64,000 bases of DNA, from contig FJOG01000034.1 of NCBI GenBank assembly GCA_900073065.1, positions 98,561-162,560 of the forward strand, read 5' to 3'. A program made the position numbers and the translations under genes. The DNA is from Phialocephala subalpina. Lineage: Eukaryota > Ascomycota > Leotiomycetes > Helotiales > Mollisiaceae. Shown piece by piece: positions 21,037 to 30,925 of this stretch; positions within the stretch are counted from its first letter, which is position 1; each line of letters starts with the position of its first letter. The notes under the pieces are model-generated. The model was not told the origin of the DNA. It searched no databases and worked only from the letters and a program-made list of their open reading frames with translations.

Positions 21037-23682
21037 ATGGCAGAACCACCTGTGTCACCACCCAAAGAAGAGTCGCGTGTGCCAGAGCCAGATGACGACC
21101 CCTCAACCGTCCTCACAACAGCCTCAGCCCAATCCCCCCAAGAAGAACAAGACGGCCTCGAATTCCAAATCGCCCTCGATGCCCTCGCAACCGGCAACAC
21201 CGAACCTCTCAAACTCCACCTCGCCCGCATCCAAGGTCTCGACCCCTCACTCGTCTCTATCCGCTCCTCACCCTGGAATGCAGACGATGAGGCAAGACCA
21301 GGGTCGAAGCTCACTTATGTTGGGGAGATGGATCAGGTTGGTGAGCCTGATGGTGGAGTTGAGAATCTGGGTGCGAGGAAGGAGAAGAAGTGGAGGAGGG
21401 TTGAGTTGGATGTTCCGGATGAATTATTCACCTATCAACCACTGGAGGTCGAGAAGAGAGAAATTCGACTGCTGAGGCTTGGGCCGCCAGATGGTGAGGG
21501 GATTATCCGTTCATTGGAGATGCAGAGCTTCCCGTTGAATGAGGTACCGAAATTCTACGCCCTATCCTATGTTTGGGGACAACCAGACCTCATCATGCCC
21601 TTACCAGTCAATGGTCGACGAATAATGATCACCCAAAACCTATTCAAAGCCATTCAAACAACATTCAATAGATATGTAGATGTTTGGCTCTGGGCAGATG
21701 GGATTTGTATCAACCAGGAGGATTTGGTGGAGAGAGGTAGTCAGGTGGGGTTGATGGGGAGTATTTATGGCGAGGCAAGCCTGGTTGTTGCGCACACGGG
21801 GCATCATCGGTATGCTGTGCAGAAGGTTGGTGATGAGGAAAATTTTACAGACGTTACGGAAATGGATGGGGATGAATTGATGAGAGGTATGAGAAGTATG
21901 CGGTTGGATGAGATGGAGAGAGTGGACGAATCCGCGTTGAAGTCGGGATCGTTGGAGGAAACTGGAAAACACGACGAGTACGAAGGGTTAGAAGAAGAAC
22001 ACGGACTGGAGGAAGAGAAAAATCCCGCTTTGCCTGAACCTGGAGTATCACAATCGGCCATCAGCCTCATGAACTACCTCTCTCGAATATGGTCATCCGA
22101 CGATGATTACGCACTTAAGGACGACGAAGAATGGAGAAAGCGAAATCTCCCAGACACCTCCGAAGGTAATGCTGAGATCTGGCTCAAGCTGTTCTCGATT
22201 TGGAGCGAAGATTGGTTTTATCGAAGCTGGGTGACACAGGAAGCTGTCCTCGGAAAGAAGGTCGTCCTTTTGATCGACGATACAGCTTGCAGTCTGGATT
22301 TCGTCATGAAGTTCTGGGAGCGAGCAAGAAAGAGAGATATGCCTGAGATTTTGAAGCATGGTCCGTTGGCAGACGAGTATTCGCGGATCATGCATCTGAG
22401 TCCGGTTACTGCCATGAACGTTTTAAGGGACTCGACTCATCCACAACCTGAAACCCTCACTTTGGGTGACGAGGAACCCCCAGCCCAAGAAGCAGAGACC
22501 AAAACCGAGACTGGGAGCGAGGGACACGCAAAACACCGGCCTGGTCTTCTACGACTACTGAGCTTGTTCCGCATGAATCTTGCTTCGGATCCTCGCGATA
22601 AGGTTTACTCTTTCCTTGGCCTCGCCAAAGGTGACGAGCTCGCAAAGTCTATCGCGCCCGACTACTCAGAAACAAACACAACTACAAAGCTTTATCGAAA
22701 TGTCGCAGTAAGATTCGTTGAAAATGGTCGCGGACCTGAGCTCCTCCAATACTCCGGACTCGACCACAGCATCCCAGAACTACCAAGCTGGGCACCAGAT
22801 TGGAGTCACCAAACGCGTTCAACTATTCCTGCTGATCTTTACAACTGCTCAGGACCCTCAACCCCACGCATGTCAGTCTCACCCACAGACCCCAACAAAC
22901 TCCTCATTCGAGGAGCAATCGTCGACAGAATTAAGTGGAACGGAATGGCTTGGCGCTACTACTCTCACGATAGAAAGCAAGAGAAATTTGCACCTTTCAA
23001 AGAAGCTCCTGAGCGAATGTTCCCACCATTCTCCGACGAGGACAGTCGCTGTCTCATCAGAACTATGGCTTTACAAGGTGGCGCTGAGCATTGTTCTAAG
23101 TTTGGCAATAACAAAAGCCTCGAAGATGCCATGGCGAGAACATTGTGTATGGATCGTACCTGGCGGGGAGAACGCACGAACTCAGATACTTCGTTTCTGG
23201 AAAGCTTCGAAGCTTTTCAAAGATTGTATGGGGAGGGCCCAGGTGAGAGTCTTCCTGAAGACAAGAAAGTCTATTGGTCTGGAATCTTTGCTTGGATCTG
23301 GGACTTTAACGAGCAAGAAGAGGGTGAACTGAGGAAGAAGTCGTGGCCTTTCGAGGTTGCGTTCCAAGAAGCTCATAAAGGACGCAGATTTTGTGCGACC
23401 CGAGAGGGGTATTTGTGTACCGCGCCGTACAATACCGAACGTGGAGACAGGGTTGTTCTATTTGAAGGATTCAAAATCCCTTTCATCCTCCGGAGAGAAG
23501 ACGAGGATTGGAAGATTGTTGGAGACTGCTATGTTCATGGAATCATGGATGGAGAATTGGTGATTCCGGTTCAAGATGGGGAGGCCAAGCCGGATGAAGT
23601 TATGAAGGATGCGAACGGCGACCTCTTCGCCTTGAGGACTTCTGCAGGCTTTGCCGAATTTCACGAGTTCAGCATCGTCTGA
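21037..23682 (+). CDS. HET-domain (heterokaryon incompatibility) protein
   Basis: An 881-codon intronless gene of the het-6 type. The N-terminal 130 residues are acidic and Pro-rich. The HET domain begins near residue 174 with FYALSYVWGQPD, continues with WLWADGICINQEDLVERGSQVGLMGSIY, and has SIWSEDWFYRSWVTQEAVLG later on. An acidic insertion of about 90 residues (DVTEMDGDELMRG.. to ..EEEKNPAL) splits the domain. The conserved second motif DPRDKVYSFLGLAKG is near residue 519, followed by LPSWAPDWS and the C-terminal R.FC.TREGYL / GD.VVLFEGFKIPFILR / IVGDCYVHGIMDGE strings usual for this family. HET proteins trigger incompatibility or regulated cell death; the partner here is unknown. It lies head-to-head with the HET-ankyrin gene. 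Confidence 0.92.
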   Translation: MAEPPVSPPKEESRVPEPDDDPSTVLTTASAQSPQEEQDGLEFQIALDALATGNTEPLKLHLARIQGLDPSLVSIRSSPWNADDEARPGSKLTYVGEMDQVGEPDGGVENLGARKEKKWRRVELDVPDELFTYQPLEVEKREIRLLRLGPPDGEGIIRSLEMQSFPLNEVPKFYALSYVWGQPDLIMPLPVNGRRIMITQNLFKAIQTTFNRYVDVWLWADGICINQEDLVERGSQVGLMGSIYGEASLVVAHTGHHRYAVQKVGDEENFTDVTEMDGDELMRGMRSMRLDEMERVDESALKSGSLEETGKHDEYEGLEEEHGLEEEKNPALPEPGVSQSAISLMNYLSRIWSSDDDYALKDDEEWRKRNLPDTSEGNAEIWLKLFSIWSEDWFYRSWVTQEAVLGKKVVLLIDDTACSLDFVMKFWERARKRDMPEILKHGPLADEYSRIMHLSPVTAMNVLRDSTHPQPETLTLGDEEPPAQEAETKTETGSEGHAKHRPGLLRLLSLFRMNLASDPRDKVYSFLGLAKGDELAKSIAPDYSETNTTTKLYRNVAVRFVENGRGPELLQYSGLDHSIPELPSWAPDWSHQTRSTIPADLYNCSGPSTPRMSVSPTDPNKLLIRGAIVDRIKWNGMAWRYYSHDRKQEKFAPFKEAPERMFPPFSDEDSRCLIRTMALQGGAEHCSKFGNNKSLEDAMARTLCMDRTWRGERTNSDTSFLESFEAFQRLYGEGPGESLPEDKKVYWSGIFAWIWDFNEQEEGELRKKSWPFEVAFQEAHKGRRFCATREGYLCTAPYNTERGDRVVLFEGFKIPFILRREDEDWKIVGDCYVHGIMDGELVIPVQDGEAKPDEVMKDANGDLFALRTSAGFAEFHEFSIV

Positions 23683-24277
23683 ACAATATCCTTGAAAGAT
23701 TCAAGGGTTCGAAAGTATTACCGGTTCGAGGAAAGGCATTGTGGCTTCGGTATCGCATTCCAGGAAGTCGGTTGTTTCGCGAATCGGGAACCTGTAAGGA
23801 ACTTGCCAAGTTCTAATGAACCGACTTCATCTGAAGAACTCCCTGGAGCCCCACAAGCCTGAATAGGAGTGCCGCTTCCTCCCCGGCATTCGGCTGGATG
23901 TGGCTTCGGTATGGCGTTCTGGGAATTTGGATGAAATCAAGCTTGGCAGGGTAATTTCGCCTCTTTACCCATCCCACCTCAAAGCCGCATCCGTCGCCAG
24001 CCATTTGACATATACTTATGCCGCCAAAGAAGTACCTTTCTGCTTGGAATTGTGTGGATAATTCATATGCATATTCTTCCATTCTGCAGCAATGGGCCGA
24101 AACGGCAAATGCTGCAGTCAGCAGTGGTATTGTGGAAGTGGGCAGACCTGGTGAAATTTTTGACATGTCTCCAGCTTGGAATTCCTATATACTTTAGCCT
24201 TCTACCTAGACCTTTCACTAATGCCGTTGGTCCGTTTGATTTTCGGCCTTCATTCTCTCCTTTTCTTGACTTGAGCT
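23683..24277. other. Intergenic, upstream of the FAD oxidase
   Basis: No gene. An imperfect direct repeat of about 30 bp occurs at roughly 23740-23770 and 23898-23928 (TGTGGCTTCGGTAT..GC.TTC..GGAA). TATATAC at 24186-24192, about 86 bp before the next ATG, is a possible TATA element for the oxidase. Confidence 0.45.
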
Positions 24278-26292
24278 ATGTGTCATTTCCTGCTTCCAGC
24301 TTTGCTGGCACTCCTCACCGGAGTCAATGCCATTAACTTTGCTTGGGAGTCAGTCCAACTCAAAGACTCGGATGTCGGCAACTTCTCTGTCATTGCTTTT
24401 GGTGACAAGAGCAAACTGAGCTTTTTAACATCGACTCCAGCATGCAAGGCGTTTCCAGGCTCTTCAGACTGGCCCATCGATGCTGAATGGCGCCAATTGA
24501 ACGTTTCCCTTGGCGGGGTATTGTTGAAGCCGATTCCACCGGCTGCTGTTTGCTATCCTGGCCCGAACTACGATGCGAACAAGTGTAGTTATCTGTTTCA
24601 AAATGCCACCTTTACTCGATTCTATATTAACGATCCCGTCACGGTGTTGACTGCGTGGCCGCAAGGAGGAACGTGTTATGCGACACCATTTCCTGTTGGG
24701 AATTGTACGCAAGGTGGTTTCCCGGAATATGTGGTCAATGCTTCGACCGTGAAGCACATCCAAATGGCTGTGAACTTTGCAAGGAACAAGAACCTCAGGC
24801 TGGTGATCAAGTCAGTCTCAATTTCACATTCTCTAGGTAACGCTAACTGATTGCAGGAACACTGGACATGATTTCGTTGGCCGATCTACTGGTGCCGGAT
24901 CTCTTAGCATCTGGACGCACTACCTCAAGAGCTTCGAGTTCCTGCCCGAGTATGACCAAGGTGAATACAGCGATACCGCCGCTAGAGTCAGTGCTGGACT
25001 AGAGGCGTGGGAAATGTATGCATATATGGATAAGTACAACATCACTCTTGTTTCACCTGGAGGCTCTACGGTTGGACCATATGGAGGTTGGATGGCAGGT
25101 GGTGGACACTCTACGATTGGCTCTATCTATGGCTTGGGGAGTGACCAGCCTCTTTCTCTGCAAGTCGTCACAGCAGATGGGAGATACGTAACTGCAGATC
25201 CGGACACGAACGAAGACTTGTATTACGCTTTGCGCGGAGGTGGCCCAGGTCAGTGAAGCGTATCACAGTGGTTCAACACCTGCTAAAAATCATACAGGTA
25301 CATACGGCATCGTGACATCCGCCATTGTTAAAGCTTACCCACCACTCTACGTTAGCGAGTCCGTCGTCACTTTCGTCGGCGGGGATTTCTCGATGCTAAA
25401 TACTTCAATCACAAACCCCTCATTAGGTTTAAACTTCACATTCACACCTCCTGCTTCGACAAAAAGCATCGAGACTTTCTTCGAAGGGGTAAATTTCTAC
25501 CAATACTTCGGAAAAAAGATCGTCGACAATGGGGGCACCGCCTACAGCTACATTTCTCGGACCAGCAATTCGAGTTTCAGCTTCACGACTAACATCGAAA
25601 CTCCGGGCATGACAAAGGAGGAATCCTTCTCTTTCCTCCAACCGCTCTACAAGAAACTCAACGATATCGGTATCCCTGTCAATCAAAGCATGCCCGTAAC
25701 ATCTCTGTCATGGGGTTCCACTCGCCAAGGCGAAGGAGACTCACCAGGCAATTCGAGATTTGCAACTCGTCTATTCCCATACTCAAATTGGGAAGATGGC
25801 CCTGATGGAACAGTATTCAACAACACCATGGCCGCCATCCGGTCAACCATCGAAGCAGGCTACACTTTCCACGGAATCCACATCAAGCCCGATGAAGCTA
25901 CGGCCGGCTATCCAGGAAACAGCGCCGTCAACCCCGCCTTCCGGACCGCCATCATGCACGCAGATCTCTTTGACAACACCCAACTCCAGGGTATTGCACC
26001 AGCACTTGCAAAGTCTACACACGTGAAGTTGAATGATGCGATGAATTTGATTAGGAATGCAACGCCGGATGGAGGGAGTTATATCAATGAGGCTGATGTT
26101 CAAGAGCCGAATTGGCAACAGAGTTTCTTTGGGGATAAGTATGAGAGGTTGTTGGAGATCAAGAGGGATAGGGATCCTTGGGGGTTGTTTTGGGCGGCGA
26201 CTACAGTGGGGAGTGAGGAGTGGGAGGTCAGGACAGCGGATGGGTTGCCGACGCAGAATGGGAAGTTGTGTAAGGTTGGAAGTTCAGCTTGA
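24278..26292 (+). CDS. Secreted FAD-linked oxidoreductase (VAO/PCMH family, BBE domain)
   Basis: A secreted flavoprotein oxidase of about 639 aa. Three exons (24278-24810, 24857-25248, 25298-26292) with 46- and 49-bp introns join in frame. A signal peptide (MCHFLLPALLALLTGVNA) starts at the ATG at 24278. The FAD-binding PCMH domain begins near residue 120. KNTGHDFVGRSTGAGSLSIW carries the His (about residue 182) that links the flavin covalently in this family; GGWMAGGGHSTIGSIYGLG and DLYYALRGGGPGTYGIVTS follow. The C-terminal berberine-bridge-type segment is SYINEADVQEPNWQQSFFG..Y..LLEIKRDRDPWGLFWA. Many NxS/T sites fit secretion. The closest style I recognise is the fungal isoamyl-alcohol-oxidase-like group, but related enzymes oxidise sugars, alcohols or secondary metabolites, so the substrate stays open. 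Confidence 0.9.
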
Positions 26293-26457
26293 GAGTGTAT
26301 CCAAATCCCATTCTCAAAGGTGGTGTAACAGAAGCCTCTATTCCCAAAAGCAGTTCATGACGCAGTGTTGCAGAGAGCTTAAAACAGAACATTAATTGTT
26401 TCAACATTTCAAAATTCCACAACCAGGAAACGGTCAATACCAAAGCCTGCACAGATG

Positions 26458-27536
26458 TCACAACGTCCACTGATCATTGTGCCTATCCGTCGGATCGCCT
26501 TCAGTCCATAGAGCTGCTTTCTTCTGCTTGTTGTGATCCGGGTCATATTTGAACAAGACTTTGCCCGCAGCAGTATCCCAAAGCGCATCGTCGTTATTGT
26601 TCAAAGGATCGTAAGATATGTCTGTCCACATGCACTCGTGTCTTCACCATTTGGTATCGCTAGCGGTGGAATGATCGTGCCGACGGTCTGTTTAATTCGC
26701 CGCCACTTATCTTGATATGTTGCGTAGGGCGCTATGGCTTCCAGATGGGTGAAATATATAACCTTTGATCTTGTTATCGTTTGGATCAGGACCAGCGCCT
26801 TCTAAGATTTTAGCTGCGCAGCTGGTGAGAGATACCTGTTGAGGCCTTCGAGCTCGTGGATTGGGATTGAGTCCGTTCGTCAAGCCACCAATCACAAGAT
26901 TAGTGAAGCGCTGTTCTAGTCCCATCTTCATCTTCTCGTCCCAGTATTCATCCTCTGTAAAAGAGAAGTCTTTGAAGTAATGAGCCATATACACTCCGGT
27001 TCGACTTGCAATAACAAGAACAGTACAACCACATAAGCCATCTGTGCCGAGGCTTTTCGCTTGATCTCCCCCGATCTCTTGAAACAATGCGGTGTTGAAT
27101 GGCTGTCTAGTGGCGTCTCCCCAGGTAATAGTTGGGAGCCAACTCCTTTTGGTAGAATTTGAACATATCATTTTTCGGCAGTGTCATAGTACGAGGTGAC
27201 AGCTCTTTACCAATAGTATGATTGCACTCGTCGTAATCCGGATTGTTGTTCCGCTTGGTTACATCGAATGGCTCTCCTCTTGCGTCAAGGTAGGCCTGCG
27301 TGTTACATGTGGTTCGAGCATCGCGCTTCAGGATCTGGCGAGAAGAGGGGTCTCCATGGACTTTGTTTGTTGATCGTATCAACATCGATCGGCTGTGACT
27401 TGATTCAAGGTGCCCAAAATTTCCTGTATTATAAATCAATATGCGGATAGTGAAGGTATTTCTCGAGCTTACTAGCTAAGAGGCTTGTGCCAACATGGTA
27501 AGCAACCAGAACTGAGATTAAAAAAGTGAAATTCAT
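26458..27536 (-). pseudogene. Secreted protein of unknown function, frameshifted
   Basis: Exon 1 (27536-27473) encodes a signal-peptide-like start, MNFTFLISVLVAYHVGTSLLA, and joins exon 2 (from 27423) through a clean 49-bp intron (GTAAGC..TACAG). The downstream protein is coherent only if read in changing frames. NDMFKFYQKELAPNYY switches near 27121-27127 to WGDATRQPFNTALFQEIG..GTDGLCGCTVLVIASRTGVYMAHYF. It switches again near 26760-26766 from GPDPNDNKIK to VIYFTHLEAIAPYATYQDKW, and a third time near 26632-26655 into DPLNNNDDALWDTAAGKVLFKYDPDHN..QWTL and the stop at 26458. I recognise no named domain; such proteins recur in ascomycete genomes as hypotheticals. It is either a recent pseudogene or a victim of assembly indels. 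Confidence 0.65.
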
Positions 27537-28135
27537 AGTATCAACCGAGTAATAACAGATAGAAAGACTAGCAAGCTCGACTGTAGGCACGGTTTCTGCC
27601 GTGGGCTTGTGCACACGTTGATCGATCTCTCGTTGTATATAGCTGAGAATTTTGGACATGTCTCTCACCATCATAATCTAAGCTCGGTTTTAACATTCTT
27701 GCTAATGCTAAATCCGGAACTCGAGGTTTAGCGTGCATAGAAGCTTTACCTCTTAGCTAACATCGGGAAGATAATGAAACTCAACAGGATCCTGCGTACG
27801 CCAACACTGGTTAGCCATGCGGGACACATGTTTGACTTTCCTAAAAAACTATCGCGAGGTGACAATTTGAAATATATTCATCGTATTAAAATGGCTCACT
27901 AAGTATTCTGGTGTATAGAAATAGAAAATCAAATTGTAGTACCAAGCCAAAATTGCGGCGTTGTGGCTCCCCCTCTGCAGCCTTTTGTTTGTACGCCCCT
28001 GAAATCGCCAAATTTAGCGACATCATGTGCTACAGTAACTGCCTAAATCTGCAACCGCCCGAACCCCGCCATCTATCATTCCAACCACATTATCGTTTTC
28101 AGTACGCTGCTGTTTCAAGCCCCAGCTGAGCAAAG
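27537..28135. other. Divergent intergenic region
   Basis: About 600 bp lie between the frameshifted secreted-protein gene (minus) and the ankyrin gene (plus). No feature beyond presumed promoters is visible; TTTGAAATATATTCATCG near 27870 is AT-rich but not a convincing TATA box. Confidence 0.45.
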
Positions 28136-28927
28136 ATGTCTGCACTCGAAGAAGCCCTCGAAGAAGTTAATGTCGATAGAGTTCTTGAGATTCTGGAATC
28201 CAATCCAGGCCTTTCGCAAGACGAACTGGACAACACGCTTTTCGAAGCGGTGTCATCCGAAGGCCTCGAAGCAGCAATTACACCTTCTCTTATCCATGGT
28301 GCCAAAATTACTCAGCGGACCTTTCTTGGAGCTACGAGAAGGCAAGATGTCGTCGCCTTTCAAGCATTTCTTGATCATGGCTGGGATATCAATTCAGTCG
28401 AGTTTGATCAACCAGCCCTGAGGTATTCGCACACAATCTCAGCTGTATGCACTTGCTCACTTTCATATAGACTTGTTACAAGAACTGAAACGGTCTTGAA
28501 GTGGTTCTTAGACCATGGAGCTGATCCTAACTTACGAGACAAAATCGACTGCTCGCCCCTTGCAACAGCTGCTCTCAAACCACCTACCGTCGCGATCCGA
28601 GCTTTCGAGATTCTAATCGACCATGGCGCCGAGGTCGACTCTCGCGCTCTGTTCTACTCCATGGATCCTCGCGGTAAAGGAGGAATTCCGGTTATGAAGT
28701 ACTTGATTGCTCGAGGAGTTGATGTCAACGCGATAGGAAGTATGGTTGGGTCAAGAGAGGGTACACCATTACATTATGCTGTGGCGCTCAAGAGCGAGGA
28801 AAAGATCAATTTGCTCCTAGATGCAGGGGCAGATAAGACGATCAAGACTAGTTATGGTATGACACCAGCGGATGTGGCAAAGTCCAGGGGTTACATGGAG
28901 ATCTTCGAATTCCTTTCCAGAGGCTGA
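28136..28927 (+). CDS. Ankyrin-repeat protein
   Basis: A single-exon 263-codon gene. It is built from divergent ankyrin units: LEEALEEVNVDRVLEILESNP, AITPSLIHGAKITQRTFLGA, FQAFLDHGWDINSVEF, VLKWFLDHGADPNLRDKID, FEILIDHGAEVDSRALFY, VMKYLIARGVDVNAIGSM, GTPLHYAVALKSEEKINLLL and DAGADKTIKTSYGMTPADVAKSRGY. No effector domain is attached, so it is probably a protein-protein adaptor. The final unit has a good consensus (TPLHYAV) while the first is weak. It stands between HET genes and a HET remnant. It could be a stand-alone gene or the ankyrin part of a former larger protein, but the start ATG follows a normal leader and no upstream frame continues it. Confidence 0.8.
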   Translation: MSALEEALEEVNVDRVLEILESNPGLSQDELDNTLFEAVSSEGLEAAITPSLIHGAKITQRTFLGATRRQDVVAFQAFLDHGWDINSVEFDQPALRYSHTISAVCTCSLSYRLVTRTETVLKWFLDHGADPNLRDKIDCSPLATAALKPPTVAIRAFEILIDHGAEVDSRALFYSMDPRGKGGIPVMKYLIARGVDVNAIGSMVGSREGTPLHYAVALKSEEKINLLLDAGADKTIKTSYGMTPADVAKSRGYMEIFEFLSRG

Positions 28928-29842
28928 TATCATTGTCGGTCCGCTGTAGATTTCTTTCGGCTTAGGTCGAAACCTGTATAAGGAATCAGTCTTGAAATCA
29001 TTTGATATCTTTCACAAATATGTTCCTGTGTTACTTGAATGCTTCAGTGTGGTACTGGGAGGACTTATCAGCTAAGTCTGGACCGTGGTCACACGACATT
29101 GCCTCCTGAGGCTTCCCATCATCGGAAAATCAGACGTAAACTTGATGATGCCAGATTCACTCGACCAGGTTTTTTTTTTTTTTTTTTGGAGTCAGTTGCT
29201 AGATCAGTGGACTGATAACGACCAGATGGTGTTCTTTGGCCGCACTTGCTGCCAGGCGTCTTGATTCCCGTTGACATCCTTCTATTTTCATACCGGCTGG
29301 AAGAAAACAACTCTCTAACGCATCTCGGGTACCATTGATCCTTTGAATACCGACCAGGATGGACCCGGATGGTGCAATTACTTGCATACTTTGCGAGTAT
29401 GGGCCTCACTCCTTCAAAAACTAGCCTCGTAATTCGAATCTCATACGTTGGTTAATTTGCTGACAGCATTCCTATCACCGCTTGCCGAGGAGTTCAACTC
29501 TGGATGAGATATGAAACGTGTCTTGGGCTGCTGGTGGTCGGATATTCGCAGCCATCGGTCTCGATTCTGCAGCCAAGGTAGCAGCCACTTTGAGGCGTGA
29601 AAACCTTTTCGTCAAAACAACACCAACATGTTATTTTCGTAGGAGAGGACAGCGGAAATGGTTGCATTGAACTTCATTTCACTAACGGGGCGAAGTACGT
29701 CGTGAGATTACAAAGAGAATCCTGAGCATAAAAATAGAATATGTTCATGGAAAGATTCGATAAAAGACCAAAACAACCGACCGTGATGCGCCCCGGGTGC
29801 GTTGAACTAGAATATAAACCTGAAGACTTTCCCCATCAAAGA
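28928..29842. other. Intergenic, no gene
   Basis: This stretch holds the 3' flank of the ankyrin gene, a poly-T run of about 17 at 29170-29186, and ordinary sequence. The minus-strand frames at 29119-29409 have no domain. I see no RNA gene. Confidence 0.45.
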
Positions 29843-29888
29843 ATAAGTTCCTCCCCCCCTTCCGGCTGGAAGGGGGGGAGGAACTTAT
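29843..29888. repeat. Perfect 19-bp inverted repeat (hairpin)
   Basis: The left arm ATAAGTTCCTCCCCCCCTT (29843-29861) is the exact reverse complement of the right arm at 29870-29888, with the 8-nt loop CCGGCTGG. The arms hold a C7/G7 run. It stands 156 bp from the assembly gap. It could be a palindromic element end, a structured RNA or an assembly fold-back; no neighbouring gene explains it. Confidence 0.9.
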
Positions 29889-30044
29889 AGTAGATATTCT
29901 GATATTTCATTCCTATATACAGAATTAGCGAAATGCCCACGTCGGACCGTGACTGTAACGGGCGCTCTCCTTGAGACACGACCATGTTGCTGCGATGGGG
30001 GTTGCGATGCCCAGTATGTAACGAAGTCCAGAACGATGGGATTC

Positions 30045-30441
30045 NNNNNNNNNNNNNNNNNNNNNNNNNNNNNNNNNNNNNNNNNNNNNNNNNNNNNNNN
30101 NNNNNNNNNNNNNNNNNNNNNNNNNNNNNNNNNNNNNNNNNNNNNNNNNNNNNNNNNNNNNNNNNNNNNNNNNNNNNNNNNNNNNNNNNNNNNNNNNNNN
30201 NNNNNNNNNNNNNNNNNNNNNNNNNNNNNNNNNNNNNNNNNNNNNNNNNNNNNNNNNNNNNNNNNNNNNNNNNNNNNNNNNNNNNNNNNNNNNNNNNNNN
30301 NNNNNNNNNNNNNNNNNNNNNNNNNNNNNNNNNNNNNNNNNNNNNNNNNNNNNNNNNNNNNNNNNNNNNNNNNNNNNNNNNNNNNNNNNNNNNNNNNNNN
30401 NNNNNNNNNNNNNNNNNNNNNNNNNNNNNNNNNNNNNNNNN
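30045..30441. other. Assembly gap (397 Ns)
   Basis: A run of unknown bases. The 5' part of the HET gene that ends at 30765 lies at least partly in this gap, whose true size may differ from the number of Ns. Confidence 0.99.
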
Positions 30442-30765
30442 GAAAATCAGATCCTCCATCTCCTAGATGGAGACGCAGGAATTGGCTGTCGGGTTGCGGA
30501 CTGGTTTCCCGATGTAGGCGATGACATACCTGTCACAGTCTTTTGTGTCCCTATAGCAGGTACAGGAGGTTCAGTACAGTGTTTGGTAGTGGTTCCTGTG
30601 AAAAAGGATGGCAAGATGCATTATCGACGGGTCGGGTTGGCGCTGTGGAATGGCCAACTTCCTGCTGGCTTGCGGGAGATCTCTTCATATCAGTATCGAG
30701 TGGAATTTCCTGACAAGGAAGACGGAGATGTGGCACGGTCTGTTTCAACCATTCATATCGTATAA
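30442..30765 (+). CDS. HET-family protein, 3' end only (5' part in the gap)
   Basis: About 107 C-terminal codons are open from the gap edge to the stop at 30763-30765. Strings such as ILHLLDGDAGIGCRVADWF, VTVFCVPIAGTGGSVQCLVV and HYRRVGLALWNGQLPAGL resemble the extreme C-terminus of large fungal HET proteins, where a VPI.GTG..VQCLV / RVG.ALWDG pattern precedes the stop. The N-terminal HET domain cannot be seen. Whether the gene is intact depends on the missing sequence; the neighbouring fragment at 30926 is a pseudogene, so decay is possible here as well. Confidence 0.5.
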   Translation, partial: ENQILHLLDGDAGIGCRVADWFPDVGDDIPVTVFCVPIAGTGGSVQCLVVVPVKKDGKMHYRRVGLALWNGQLPAGLREISSYQYRVEFPDKEDGDVARSVSTIHIV

Positions 30766-30925
30766 CGCCTGGCTGTTCAAAGTTTGAGGTATCTATCGGT
30801 CTAGGCTCAAAACGTGCCAATTGACACCCAAGCGCTTTGTATCGAAAGTTTTTACTTAGTTTAGATAGACAATTGGTTTCATGAAACCAAAGGTAGGATT
30901 GTTGGCTCATAGATAATTCATCCGC

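Noticed and set aside
29836..30524. Long open frames spanning the N run
   Set aside because: They are open only because unknown bases contain no stop codons.
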